DNA of 64,000 nucleotides. It comes from an uncultured Paracoccaceae bacterium (lineage in GTDB: Bacteria > Pseudomonadota > Alphaproteobacteria > Rhodobacterales > Rhodobacteraceae). Below, in pieces: positions 25,078 to 32,949 of this stretch. A program made the translations under genes and the position numbers. Within the stretch, counting starts at the first letter, position 1. The number at the start of each line of letters is the position of its first letter. Where the stretch lies: contig CANLDA010000014.1 of NCBI GenBank assembly GCA_947489325.1, forward strand, positions 1-64,000, given 5' to 3'. The notes below the pieces were generated by a model, which saw only the letters and a list, made by a program, of their open reading frames with translations, was not told the DNA's origin and searched no databases.

Positions 25078-26390
25078 GTGGTGCTGGCCTCTGCAATCAA
25101 GTGGAAGAACGTGCCAGTGACGCGACCTTTGATCGACCCGGTTTCAGGGACCGGATTGCCATCGGCGTCGCCAACGGTGGCCAAGGGGGCGTCGGGTTCT
25201 TCCAAAATGGTGGAATAGTGGAATTCGTGGCCACGCAGACGTGCGCCTGTGTCAAAGCCCAACATCGGGGCGTGCAGGCTGGCTTGACGATAGCCAAGGT
25301 GGAATTTGCGCTTCTCATAAGATGTGACAAGCCCAAGCAGACCCGCCATCTGGTGACGGGTGCCTTCTTTGTCGATCAACACGTCGCCCAAGGCCATATA
25401 GCCCCCGCATTCGCCGTGTACGGGTTTGGTTTTGGCATGTGTGCGCAGCCCTGCAAGGTAGGTGGAGGCGGCTGCCAACGTGCCCGCGTGCAATTCAGGA
25501 TAGCCGCCCGGCAACCACACGAGGTCTGCATCTTTGGCCGGGGCTTCGTCTGCGAGGGGGGAAAACGGCAAGATTTCCGCACCTGCGTCGCGCCACCCCT
25601 TGAGAAGGTGCGGATAGGTAAAGCTGAAGGCCGCGTCTTGGGCCAATGCGATGCGTTGGGCGGGGGGCTTGGGCAATGTGCCGGTTTCAGAAGGGCCTGA
25701 TTGGGCCGCTGCCTTGATCGCCTTTAGGTCCACGTTTTCACGCAGGAAGGTGGCATAACCGGCAATCGCAGCCTCTAGGTCAGGATGTTCCACGGCTTGA
25801 ATGAGGCCAAGGTGGCGTTCTGGTAGCGCAAGATCGCCGCGACGAGGCAGCACGCCCAGTACATTGATGCCTGCTTGATCCATGCCAAGACGGGCCAGAC
25901 GTTCGTGGCGTGGGCTGGCGCAGCGGTTAAGGATCACACCTGCAAAGGGTAAATCTGGATTATAGGTTCTGAACCCAAGTGCCGTGGCGGCGGCAGATTG
26001 GGCCTGCCCGCCTACGTCGATCACCAGAACAACAGGCCAGCCCATGCGCAGGGCGGTTTCCGCCGAAGAGCCAAAGCCGCTTTCGCCTTTGGTGGCAACA
26101 CCATCAAAAAGACCCATGGAGCCTTCGGCGATAATGATGTCCGCGCCCTTGGATTGTTCGGATATGCCGCCCACGAGGCCTGCGTGCATGGCCCATGTGT
26201 CAATATTGAACGATGGGCGGCGCGCGGCGGCGCGATGAAAGGCAGGATCAATATAGTCAGGCCCGGATTTGAAGGGCTGTACGTTCAGCCCATCCTCGGC
26301 CAATGCCCGCAAAAGGCCCAGCATGACGGTTGTCTTGCCTGTACCTGATGATGGCGCCGAAATCAGAAGGCCGGGAGCTGATAGGGTCAT
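25074..26390 (-). CDS. cobB: Hydrogenobyrinic acid a,c-diamide synthase CobB
   Basis: About 438 residues. The N-terminal P-loop LLISAPSSGTGKTTVMLGLL binds ATP, and a C-terminal class I glutamine amidotransferase-like domain carries the Cys in KPVHGECGGYMALGDVL. The enzyme amidates the a and c side chains of hydrogenobyrinic acid before cobalt insertion. The ATG at 26390 (MTLSAPG) has AAAGGA upstream; a longer start at 26429 would run into the repeat at 26432-26479. The gap of about 100 bases to cobM, holding that repeat, is unusual in an operon otherwise joined by overlaps. Confidence 0.93.
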   Translation of the reverse strand: MTLSAPGLLISAPSSGTGKTTVMLGLLRALAEDGLNVQPFKSGPDYIDPAFHRAAARRPSFNIDTWAMHAGLVGGISEQSKGADIIIAEGSMGLFDGVATKGESGFGSSAETALRMGWPVVLVIDVGGQAQSAAATALGFRTYNPDLPFAGVILNRCASPRHERLARLGMDQAGINVLGVLPRRGDLALPERHLGLIQAVEHPDLEAAIAGYATFLRENVDLKAIKAAAQSGPSETGTLPKPPAQRIALAQDAAFSFTYPHLLKGWRDAGAEILPFSPLADEAPAKDADLVWLPGGYPELHAGTLAAASTYLAGLRTHAKTKPVHGECGGYMALGDVLIDKEGTRHQMAGLLGLVTSYEKRKFHLGYRQASLHAPMLGFDTGARLRGHEFHYSTILEEPDAPLATVGDADGNPVPETGSIKGRVTGTFFHLIAEASTT

Positions 26391-26431
26391 TGGGCCTGTC
26401 CTTTGGGGTATGTGGATGTTGTGTGGCAAGC

Positions 26432-26479
26432 GCTGGGGGCGCTGCCCCCAGACCCCCGGGATATTTTTTCCAAGAAGAA
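26432..26479. repeat. Intergenic G/C-hairpin repeat, copy 3 (inside the cob operon)
   Basis: The hairpin GCTGGGGGC/GCCCCCAG is followed by ACCCCCGGGATAT and a CCAAGAAGAA end, the reverse orientation of copies 1 and 2. It separates cobM from cobB within one transcription unit and could act as a processing, stabilising or partial-termination element. Confidence 0.65.
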
Positions 26480-26492
26480 ATGCAGCGTGGGA

Positions 26493-27287
26493 TCAATCAT
26501 CACCGTGGCTCCAGCTGGACCAAGGGCTTTCGGCGGTTTGTGGGCGATAGCGGCGGTCGTATTCGGTGGCGTAAAGGCAGCTTTCCTCGAACCCTTCGCC
26601 AGCCAGGGCTGGGCCGACAAGAATAAGCGCTGTGCGCGTGATGTTTTCGGTGACATCTTGTTTTAGGTTGCCCAGCGTGGTGCGGATGATCTGTTGATCA
26701 GGCCAGCTTGCGCGGTAGACCACTGCGACGGGGCAGGTGGGGCCATATGCCGGTGTCAGGTCAGCGATCACGTTGTCCAGATTGCCGATCGACAGGTGAA
26801 TGGCCAGCGTGGCTCCGGTGGCGGCAAAATTGGTGAGGGTTTCGCCCTCAGGCATGGAAGAGGCGCGGCCCGGCGTGCGGGTAAGGATCACGGATTGCGC
26901 AAGGCCGGGCAAGGTCAGTTCGGTTTGCAGCGCAGCGGCGGCGGCGGCAAAACTGGGCACGCCGGGGGTGACCGATACGGGGATATCTTCGGCGCGCAAG
27001 CGGCGGAGTTGTTCGCCCATGGCTGACCAGACTGACAGATCACCAGAATGCAGACGTGCCACGTCTTGGCCAGCCGCGTGGGCCGCTTTGCATTCTGTCA
27101 CGATGGCATCCAGATCAAGTGGCGCGGTGTTGATCACGCGGGCCTCTTTGGGGCAATGGCCAAGGATTTCTTCGGGCACCAGCGATCCTGCATAGAGGCA
27201 CACCGGGCAGGCGGCGATCAGGTCGCGTCCACGCAAGGTGATCAGGTCAGGTGCGCCGGGGCCAGCGCCGATAAAATGAACGGTCAA
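26493..27287 (-). CDS. cobM: Precorrin-4 C(11)-methyltransferase CobM
   Basis: 264 residues. [18 protein letters not shown] at the N-terminus, [18 protein letters not shown] and [20 protein letters not shown] are the conserved methylase blocks. The enzyme methylates C-11 to make precorrin-5. It overlaps cobE by four bases (ATGA). The C-terminus ends beside the intergenic repeat that precedes cobB. Confidence 0.94.
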   Translation of the reverse strand: MTVHFIGAGPGAPDLITLRGRDLIAACPVCLYAGSLVPEEILGHCPKEARVINTAPLDLDAIVTECKAAHAAGQDVARLHSGDLSVWSAMGEQLRRLRAEDIPVSVTPGVPSFAAAAAALQTELTLPGLAQSVILTRTPGRASSMPEGETLTNFAATGATLAIHLSIGNLDNVIADLTPAYGPTCPVAVVYRASWPDQQIIRTTLGNLKQDVTENITRTALILVGPALAGEGFEESCLYATEYDRRYRPQTAESPWSSWSHGDD

Positions 27288-27676
27288 AGGGGCTCTTCCT
27301 TATCAGAGATGGCAAGATCAGAGGTGGCGAGGGCGCAGGTTGCCATGCGATCAGGCGAAATGCACCGTGTGGTGATGAGTTGGCTTTGTGCGCCAGCAGC
27401 GGCCAGAGCGCAAGCCTCAGCGACGCTGCCTGTGCCGCGTTTTTCGATGACGCGCGGGGCCTGTGTCGGGGTTGCGACGGATTGGAGGGCATCTGCGTCA
27501 ATAGGGTGAACGGGCAGGTTCAGCTCTGCCGCCAGTTCGGTCAGGCAGCGGGCCTGTGTCTTGTCCATCGGGGCGCTGAGGGCATCTACGCGATATGTAC
27601 CCGAGGCCAAGCGCAGGGCGTCGCGCAAAGATGCCGCCGTGGCCGCGTTGCGATATCCAAACCCAGCCACGATCAT
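27284..27676 (-). CDS. cobE: Cobalamin biosynthesis protein CobE (CbiG C-terminal-like)
   Basis: About 130 residues matching the C-terminal domain of Cbi[21 protein letters not shown] opens the protein, and [13 protein letters not shown] with a short C-terminal tail closes it. The ATG at 27676 overlaps the cobL stop (ATGA) and has GGAG upstream; a start at 27691 lies inside cobL. CobE is a conserved member of aerobic cob operons whose exact function is not settled, though a role in handling corrin intermediates is proposed. Confidence 0.85.
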   Translation of the reverse strand: MIVAGFGYRNAATAASLRDALRLASGTYRVDALSAPMDKTQARCLTELAAELNLPVHPIDADALQSVATPTQAPRVIEKRGTGSVAEACALAAAGAQSQLITTRCISPDRMATCALATSDLAISDKEEPL

Positions 27677-28884
27677 TTGGTCACGCTCCATTGCACGATA
27701 GGATAGGAGGATTTCCAGCCGCGTTTGTTGCCAAGGGGTTTGCTTTGGGCGATCTCTATGCGCATGAGATCACCGCCTTTGTCCGCGTGCCAATTGGCAA
27801 GTAATACCTCGGTCTCAAGCGTGACGGCGTTGGCGACAAGGCGCGCTCCGTCGGGTAGACGTACCCAAACATTTTCCAGCATCTCTTGGCTAATCCCGCC
27901 ACCAATAAACACAGCATCTGGGGTATCTAGGTCCGCAAAAGCATCCGGGGCGGCACCGGTCACGACGTTCAGGTGGTCCACGCCCAGTCGTGCGGCATTG
28001 GCACGGATACGGTCTGCGCGTTCGGGGTTTATTTCAACGGAACTGGCGCGCATGCTTGGGTGCGCCCATAGCCATTCAATCCCGATAGAGCCAGAGCCAC
28101 CGCCAATGTCCCAGAGGTGTTCGCCGGGGCGTGGGGCAAGGGCCGAAAGCGTAAGAGCGCGCACAGGGCGTTTGGTGATCTGACCGTCGTTGTCAAACAC
28201 GTTGTCGGGACGGCCGGATGTGAGGGGCAGGGAAGCGCCATTTCCAGCTACTTTTATGCCGATGGCGACCGGATGGGTAAACCCACCTTTCATCGCTTCA
28301 GCGATATTGACTTGGGTTACAGATTCCCGGGAACCGCCAAGGGCCTCTAGCACGTGCAGAGTGGAGCCGCCAAAACCTTTATCAGCCAACCAGCGGGCCA
28401 ACAAAGCGACAGCATCGCCATCGCGCAGGGTGGCCAGAATCTTGGTGTCGCTGTGCAGATGTGGCAAAAGCCGTGCAAAGGGTGCCGCATGTAGGCCAAG
28501 GCAGGGCGTGGATTGCAGCGGCCATCCAAGGCGTGCGGCGGCAAGGCTGAAAGTCGATGGAACCGGATGTGCAACCCATTCGCCGGATGTAAGATGTTTG
28601 GTGATGCTTGCTCCTGCGCCAAACCAGAACGGATCGCCCGAAGCCAAGGCCACAACGCGTTTGCCGCTCAGTGCCAAAAGCTGTGGAATACCATCGGCAA
28701 ATGGCACGGGCCATGTGATCGTTTGCACCGTCAGATCGGGCAGCAATTCCAGATGCCGTGCTGCCCCCATAACGATTTCTGCGCTTTCGAGGGCTTGACG
28801 GCTTGCAGCGGACAGGCCATCCGGGCCATCTTCGCCCAGACCGACAATGGTCAACCACGGTTTTTGCAACGGAGTGTCAGACAT
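27673..28884 (-). CDS. cobL: Precorrin-6Y C(5,15)-methyltransferase (decarboxylating) CobL
   Basis: About 403 residues in two domains. Residues roughly 8-195 are a CbiE-like tetrapyrrole methylase (LTIVGLGEDGPDGLSAASRQ, VALASGDPFWFGAGASI), and about 200-403 are a CbiT-like methyltransferase with SAM motif LWDIGGGSGSIGIEWL. It methylates C-5 and C-15 and removes the C-12 acetate carboxyl. The ATG at 28884 has AAGGAG ten bases upstream. That start codon overlaps the start of the opposite-strand cobK in the sequence CATG. Confidence 0.93.
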   Translation of the reverse strand: MSDTPLQKPWLTIVGLGEDGPDGLSAASRQALESAEIVMGAARHLELLPDLTVQTITWPVPFADGIPQLLALSGKRVVALASGDPFWFGAGASITKHLTSGEWVAHPVPSTFSLAAARLGWPLQSTPCLGLHAAPFARLLPHLHSDTKILATLRDGDAVALLARWLADKGFGGSTLHVLEALGGSRESVTQVNIAEAMKGGFTHPVAIGIKVAGNGASLPLTSGRPDNVFDNDGQITKRPVRALTLSALAPRPGEHLWDIGGGSGSIGIEWLWAHPSMRASSVEINPERADRIRANAARLGVDHLNVVTGAAPDAFADLDTPDAVFIGGGISQEMLENVWVRLPDGARLVANAVTLETEVLLANWHADKGGDLMRIEIAQSKPLGNKRGWKSSYPIVQWSVTK

Positions 28885-29620
28885 GGCTGCAAATCTCCTT
28901 ATTCTTGGCGGCACTACAGAGGCCAGTGCATTGGCGCGGCTGGTGGCTGCGCGGGGCGTGAGGGCGGTGTTTTCTTATGCAGGTCGTGTGGAAAAACCCC
29001 GTGCCCAACCCGTGCCCCATCGTGTGGGCGGGTTTGGCGGGGCGCAGGGATTGGCGACCTATTTGCGGGATCATAACATCAGCCATGTGATTGACGCCAC
29101 ACACCCCTTTGCTGCGCAGATGAGCTGGAACGCGTATCACGCTTGCCAGGAAACAGGCGTTCCACTGGTGGCGCTGACGCGCCCGGCGTGGCGTGCGCAA
29201 GACGGTGATGTCTGGCAGCATGTGCCGGATATGGGGGGTGCGGTTACGGCGCTGAAAGGGCAGGCACGGCGTGTCATGCTGGCACTTGGGCGCATGCATG
29301 TCGAGGAATTTGCGGTGCAACCCCAACATCATTATGTGCTGCGGCTGGTGGATCAGCCGGATGTTGTGCCAAGCCTGCCACATCATACAGTGATTGTGGC
29401 GCGCGGGCCCTTTGATGTGGCCGGAGATACGGCGTTGTTTCGTGAACACGCAATCGACGTTGTGGTCTGCAAGAACGCCGGCGGCAGTGGAGCCGAAGCC
29501 AAGTTGCATGCAGCCCGCACGCTGGGCTTGCCGGTGATCTTGATTGATCGGCCCGATTTGCCGTTGCGCGATGAGGTTGCAACACCCGCGACTGTTCTGA
29601 ACTGGGTTGACGTGCATTAA
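28883..29620 (+). CDS. cobK: Precorrin-6A reductase CobK
   Basis: 245 residues. MAANLLILGGTTEASALARL is the N-terminal nucleotide-binding motif, and HVIDATHPFAAQMSWNAYHA plus VVCKNAGGSGAEAKLHAARTL are typical CobK blocks. It reduces precorrin-6A to precorrin-6B with NADPH. It is the only plus-strand gene within the minus-strand cob run; its ATG has GGAG eight bases upstream, inside the beginning of cobL. The promoter must therefore lie within the cobL coding region. Confidence 0.93.
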   Translation: MAANLLILGGTTEASALARLVAARGVRAVFSYAGRVEKPRAQPVPHRVGGFGGAQGLATYLRDHNISHVIDATHPFAAQMSWNAYHACQETGVPLVALTRPAWRAQDGDVWQHVPDMGGAVTALKGQARRVMLALGRMHVEEFAVQPQHHYVLRLVDQPDVVPSLPHHTVIVARGPFDVAGDTALFREHAIDVVVCKNAGGSGAEAKLHAARTLGLPVILIDRPDLPLRDEVATPATVLNWVDVH

Positions 29621-29697
29621 GGTAGGGACGCACCGCGCCCGTGAGGGGGGCAACTGCACCCGCCTGACTGTGGACGAGGTGCAACCCTGCCGTTTCA

Positions 29698-30450
29698 TTA
29701 TTCTTCCACCGAACGCGGGGTATAAACCAGCGGCGCGCCATCGCGTTCAATGATCCGCGTGCGACTTGATCCCAACAGAACAACTGTGCGCATGTCGGCC
29801 ATATCAGGTGTTGCCTGATCCAGCGGTACGATATTGATGGATTGATCCGGGCGGCTGACGTTGCGAGCAAAGATGATAGGGCGGCTGTCTCCTGCCGCGT
29901 TCTGCAACAATTTCAACGCCTTCACGAACCCTTCTGGACGTGATTTTGAGCGTGGATTATAAAACGCCATAGCAAAATCGGCCTCAACCGCCAGTTTCAA
30001 ACGCTTTTCAATCAGCGCCCATGGTTTCATATTGTCACTGAGGTTGATGGCACAGAAATCATGACCCAAAGGCGCCCCACAGGCGGCGGATGCCGCCAGC
30101 ATCGCGGTGATGCCGGGCAAGATACGAATGTCCAGATTGCGCCACGCGGGCTCGCCGTGTTCGACGGCCTCAAGCACCGCTGCCGCCATAGCAAACACCC
30201 CCGGATCACCTGAGGAGACCACGACCACGCGTTTGCCTTCGCTCGCCATTTCCAGCGCATGGCGAGAGCGGTCAATTTCCACACGATTGTCAGATGGGTG
30301 CAGTGTCAGCCCCTCGCGCGGTTCAACCCGCTCGACATAGGGGATATAGCCCACAATGTCGGTGGCCTGATCCAGCGCCTCTTGGGCCTCTGGTGTGACG
30401 AGCGCTTCGTTTCCGGGACCCAAACCAGCAATGACGATCCAGCCACTCAT
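29698..30450 (-). CDS. cobJ: Precorrin-3B C(17)-methyltransferase CobJ
   Basis: About 250 residues. WIVIAGLGPGNEALVTPEAQ and VVVVSSGDPGVFAMAAAVLE, then ILPGITAMLAASAACGAPLG, are the methylase motifs. The enzyme contracts the ring and methylates C-17 to give precorrin-4. The ATG at 30450 overlaps the cobI stop by four bases; the frame extends further upstream only within cobI. It is the last gene of the DUF1636-cobW-cobN-cobG-cobH-cobI-cobJ run and converges on cobK with a 77-base gap. Confidence 0.93.
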   Translation of the reverse strand: MSGWIVIAGLGPGNEALVTPEAQEALDQATDIVGYIPYVERVEPREGLTLHPSDNRVEIDRSRHALEMASEGKRVVVVSSGDPGVFAMAAAVLEAVEHGEPAWRNLDIRILPGITAMLAASAACGAPLGHDFCAINLSDNMKPWALIEKRLKLAVEADFAMAFYNPRSKSRPEGFVKALKLLQNAAGDSRPIIFARNVSRPDQSINIVPLDQATPDMADMRTVVLLGSSRTRIIERDGAPLVYTPRSVEE

Positions 30451-31190
30451 GGTCTGCGTCCTTGTCCATGCACCACAATGATCGAGAAATATGGTGTGAC
30501 CTTGTCGGTCATCTCGGACAGTTTGGTGACGGTCTGATTGGGCATGGTGGCAAACTGCACAATCCATGCATCGTCATAACGACTTGCCGTTTTCAGAGCG
30601 CGAATGACCTTATCAAAATTGGTGCCGATTTTCATGACGACCAAAGCGTCGGTAGCGGCCATGTGATCTGACAGTTTATCTTCGCCTAAGGTGCCCATCA
30701 GCACGGTCAACACATCGTCGCCCCATGTGATTGGTGCGCCCGTGGCCGTCCATGCGCCGGACATGCCGGTGATGGCTGGCACAACCTCGACCGGAACCAC
30801 GTTTTTCACACGGGTATAGATATGCATGAATGAGCCGTAAAAGAATGGATCGCCCTCACACAGCACCACCACATCCTCGCCGGATTGGGCCAATGCGATC
30901 AGGTAGTCCGTGGCCTCTTTGTAAAAGCCGGACAGCACTTCGTTATAGCGTGGGTCGCTCAGCGGTATTTCAGTGGTGACCGGGTATTCCATCGGAAATT
31001 CGATGACGCTATCGGGCAACATGCCGTTGACGATCTGACGCGCCTGACCTTTGCGGCCAGCCTTGCGGAAAAAGGCAACATGACGGGCATTGCGCAGCAA
31101 ACGATCGGATTTGACGCTCATCAATTCCTGATCGCCGGGGCCAAGGCCCACGCCGTAGATGGTGCCGGTTTTGGGGGATGCGGCGCTCAT
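30447..31190 (-). CDS. cobI: Precorrin-2 C(20)-methyltransferase CobI
   Basis: About 247 residues. IYGVGLGPGDQELMSVKSDR, VVVLCEGDPFFYGSFMHIYT and VVPAITGMSGAWTATGAPIT are diagnostic. It methylates C-20 of precorrin-2 to form precorrin-3A, the substrate of CobG. The ATG at 31190 overlaps the cobH stop by four bases, in keeping with the rest of the operon. Confidence 0.94.
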   Translation of the reverse strand: MSAASPKTGTIYGVGLGPGDQELMSVKSDRLLRNARHVAFFRKAGRKGQARQIVNGMLPDSVIEFPMEYPVTTEIPLSDPRYNEVLSGFYKEATDYLIALAQSGEDVVVLCEGDPFFYGSFMHIYTRVKNVVPVEVVPAITGMSGAWTATGAPITWGDDVLTVLMGTLGEDKLSDHMAATDALVVMKIGTNFDKVIRALKTASRYDDAWIVQFATMPNQTVTKLSEMTDKVTPYFSIIVVHGQGRRP

Positions 31191-31816
31191 TCCTTGCGGC
31201 TCGCGATGGCATTGATGGCAGCGACGGTCATGGCAGAACCGCCAAGGCGGCCTTTGACGATCATGCAGGGTACGGGTTGATCGGCCCAAAGGGCATCCTT
31301 GGATTCTGCCGCGCCAATAAAGCCCACAGGGCAGCCAATGATGGCCGCAGGGCGTGGGCAAGTCGGATCTTCCATCATATTCAGCAAGTGAAACAACGCA
31401 GTGGGCGCGTTGCCGATGGCAACGATAGCCCCGCCCAGACGATCACGCCAATGTTCAAGGGCGGCAGCAGAGCGCGTGTTGCCGATCTCTTTCGCCAGCT
31501 CATAGATGCCTTCGGCGTGCAGGGTGCAGATTACTTCGTTATCCACAGGCAGGCGAGGGCGGGTGACGCCTTCGGACACCATGCGCGCATCACAAAAGAT
31601 CGGCGCGCCGTTTTCCATCGCTGTTCGTGCAGCCGCCACCATGCCGGGGCTGAAATGCACATGGTCCTCAAGGCCGATCATACCGGCCGCGTGAATCATG
31701 CGCACGGCAACTTGTTCTTCGTCTTTGTCAAACCGCGCAAGGTCAGCTTCGCGTCGGATGGTGGCAAAACTCTCGTCATAGATCGCTTGGCCGTTTTTTT
31801 CGTATTCATAGGGCAT
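31187..31816 (-). CDS. cobH: Precorrin-8X methylmutase CobH
   Basis: About 209 residues. The catalytic histidine lies in AVRMIHAAGMIGLEDHVHFS (about H42). IIGCPVGFIGAAESKDALW and the C-terminal GRLGGSAMTVAAINAIA are standard. The enzyme moves the C-11 methyl to C-12 to make hydrogenobyrinic acid. The ATG at 31816 overlaps the cobG stop by one base (TGATG). Confidence 0.94.
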   Translation of the reverse strand: MPYEYEKNGQAIYDESFATIRREADLARFDKDEEQVAVRMIHAAGMIGLEDHVHFSPGMVAAARTAMENGAPIFCDARMVSEGVTRPRLPVDNEVICTLHAEGIYELAKEIGNTRSAAALEHWRDRLGGAIVAIGNAPTALFHLLNMMEDPTCPRPAAIIGCPVGFIGAAESKDALWADQPVPCMIVKGRLGGSAMTVAAINAIASRKE

Positions 31817-32949
31817 CAAAACTCTCCGATGCGGTGTTCAATATCATCTGGGGTAAGGCCCGTTTGCGTGGGCTGATCCCACGGCAGGCCGTTTTTCACA
31901 AGGTTGAAAGTGCCGTTGTCGCCGACAAGTGTCAGGTCAGTTGCACGTGGCCGCGCACAGCCCTTGGCACAGCCGCTGATGTGCAGGGCATAGGGCGTTT
32001 TGCCTGCGATGCGCCGGGCAAGGCTGCGGACGTCTACGCTGGATGAATGACACAGCGGTGCACCGGGGCAAGCATCTATGCGCAACAGGGGGTCATCGGC
32101 AGAGGTTATGAAATCCTGCGTTTCAGTAGGGTTTGCGCCCTCTAACAGAAATAACCGCCAAGGGGTGACGCGCAGGGCCGTGGCCCCGGATGCATCCATT
32201 AGGTGACGTAGGGCGTCGGCCTCAATCTGTCCAAAGGCCGCGCCATATATCTGGCCAAGATTATGCATGCCGGGAATGGCTGAGTTACCTGCAGGGGCGG
32301 TGGCCTCTTTCTGCATCTGCACAGGCAGGTCGATTTTGGCGACATGGGCGGCCATGCGGCGATTGGCAGGGCCATCGGTGGCGACAAACCACTGCGCAAG
32401 TTCAATCAGCGCATCCACGGCAGTATCGCGCGTGACAGATTGCCCCATCGCGGCCCCATCCGCCCGCAGGATCAAGCCACCGCTGACACCGCGCTCAATG
32501 CGGAAATCGGCAGAGCTTTGGGACAGAACCGGATTTGAGCCTGCATCTATTGCGCAGCCCATCTTGGCGGGTAGGGCAGGCAACTCGCCCAATCGGGCAA
32601 TCAACTGGTTTGCGATAAAATGGCTGTCGTCGCCAACTTCATAATCGAAGGGCAGTAAGATATTGCGTCGATCCTCAAGGGCGGGATCATCGGGCAACAG
32701 GTCCAGCTCAGACAGTCGCTGCAAAAGCGGTTCGTGATTTGCCTCAGTCACGCCGCGAATTTGCAGGTTCGCGCGACTGGTCAAATCAATCAGGCCGCTG
32801 CCAAACTCCAGTGCGGCGTCGCATAGCCCGATTGCTTGTTCGCATGTCAGGCGCGCCAGCATGGGGCGGACACGGACGACCAATCCATCGCCGCTCATCA
32901 TGGGTTTATAGGCACCGGGGCACCAGCCTTTGGCTTGTGGTCTTGTCAT
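31816..32949 (-). CDS. cobG: Precorrin-3B synthase CobG
   Basis: About 377 residues of the nitrite/sulfite reductase-like family. Cysteines for a 4Fe-4S cluster lie in CPGAPLCHSS and HISGCAKGCARPRATDLTLV near the C-terminus, and an N-terminal ferredoxin-like half-domain (LIDLTSRANLQIRGVTEANH) is present. CobG uses molecular oxygen to hydroxylate precorrin-3A, which marks the aerobic pathway. The ATG at 32949 overlaps the cobN stop by four bases; an upstream frame to 32997 lies within cobN. Confidence 0.92.
   Translation of the reverse strand: MTRPQAKGWCPGAYKPMMSGDGLVVRVRPMLARLTCEQAIGLCDAALEFGSGLIDLTSRANLQIRGVTEANHEPLLQRLSELDLLPDDPALEDRRNILLPFDYEVGDDSHFIANQLIARLGELPALPAKMGCAIDAGSNPVLSQSSADFRIERGVSGGLILRADGAAMGQSVTRDTAVDALIELAQWFVATDGPANRRMAAHVAKIDLPVQMQKEATAPAGNSAIPGMHNLGQIYGAAFGQIEADALRHLMDASGATALRVTPWRLFLLEGANPTETQDFITSADDPLLRIDACPGAPLCHSSSVDVRSLARRIAGKTPYALHISGCAKGCARPRATDLTLVGDNGTFNLVKNGLPWDQPTQTGLTPDDIEHRIGEF

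Noticed and set aside
25101-25700. 199-codon plus-strand frame within cobB
   Set aside because: Shadow of cobB; the minus-strand protein has a P-loop and glutaminase domain.
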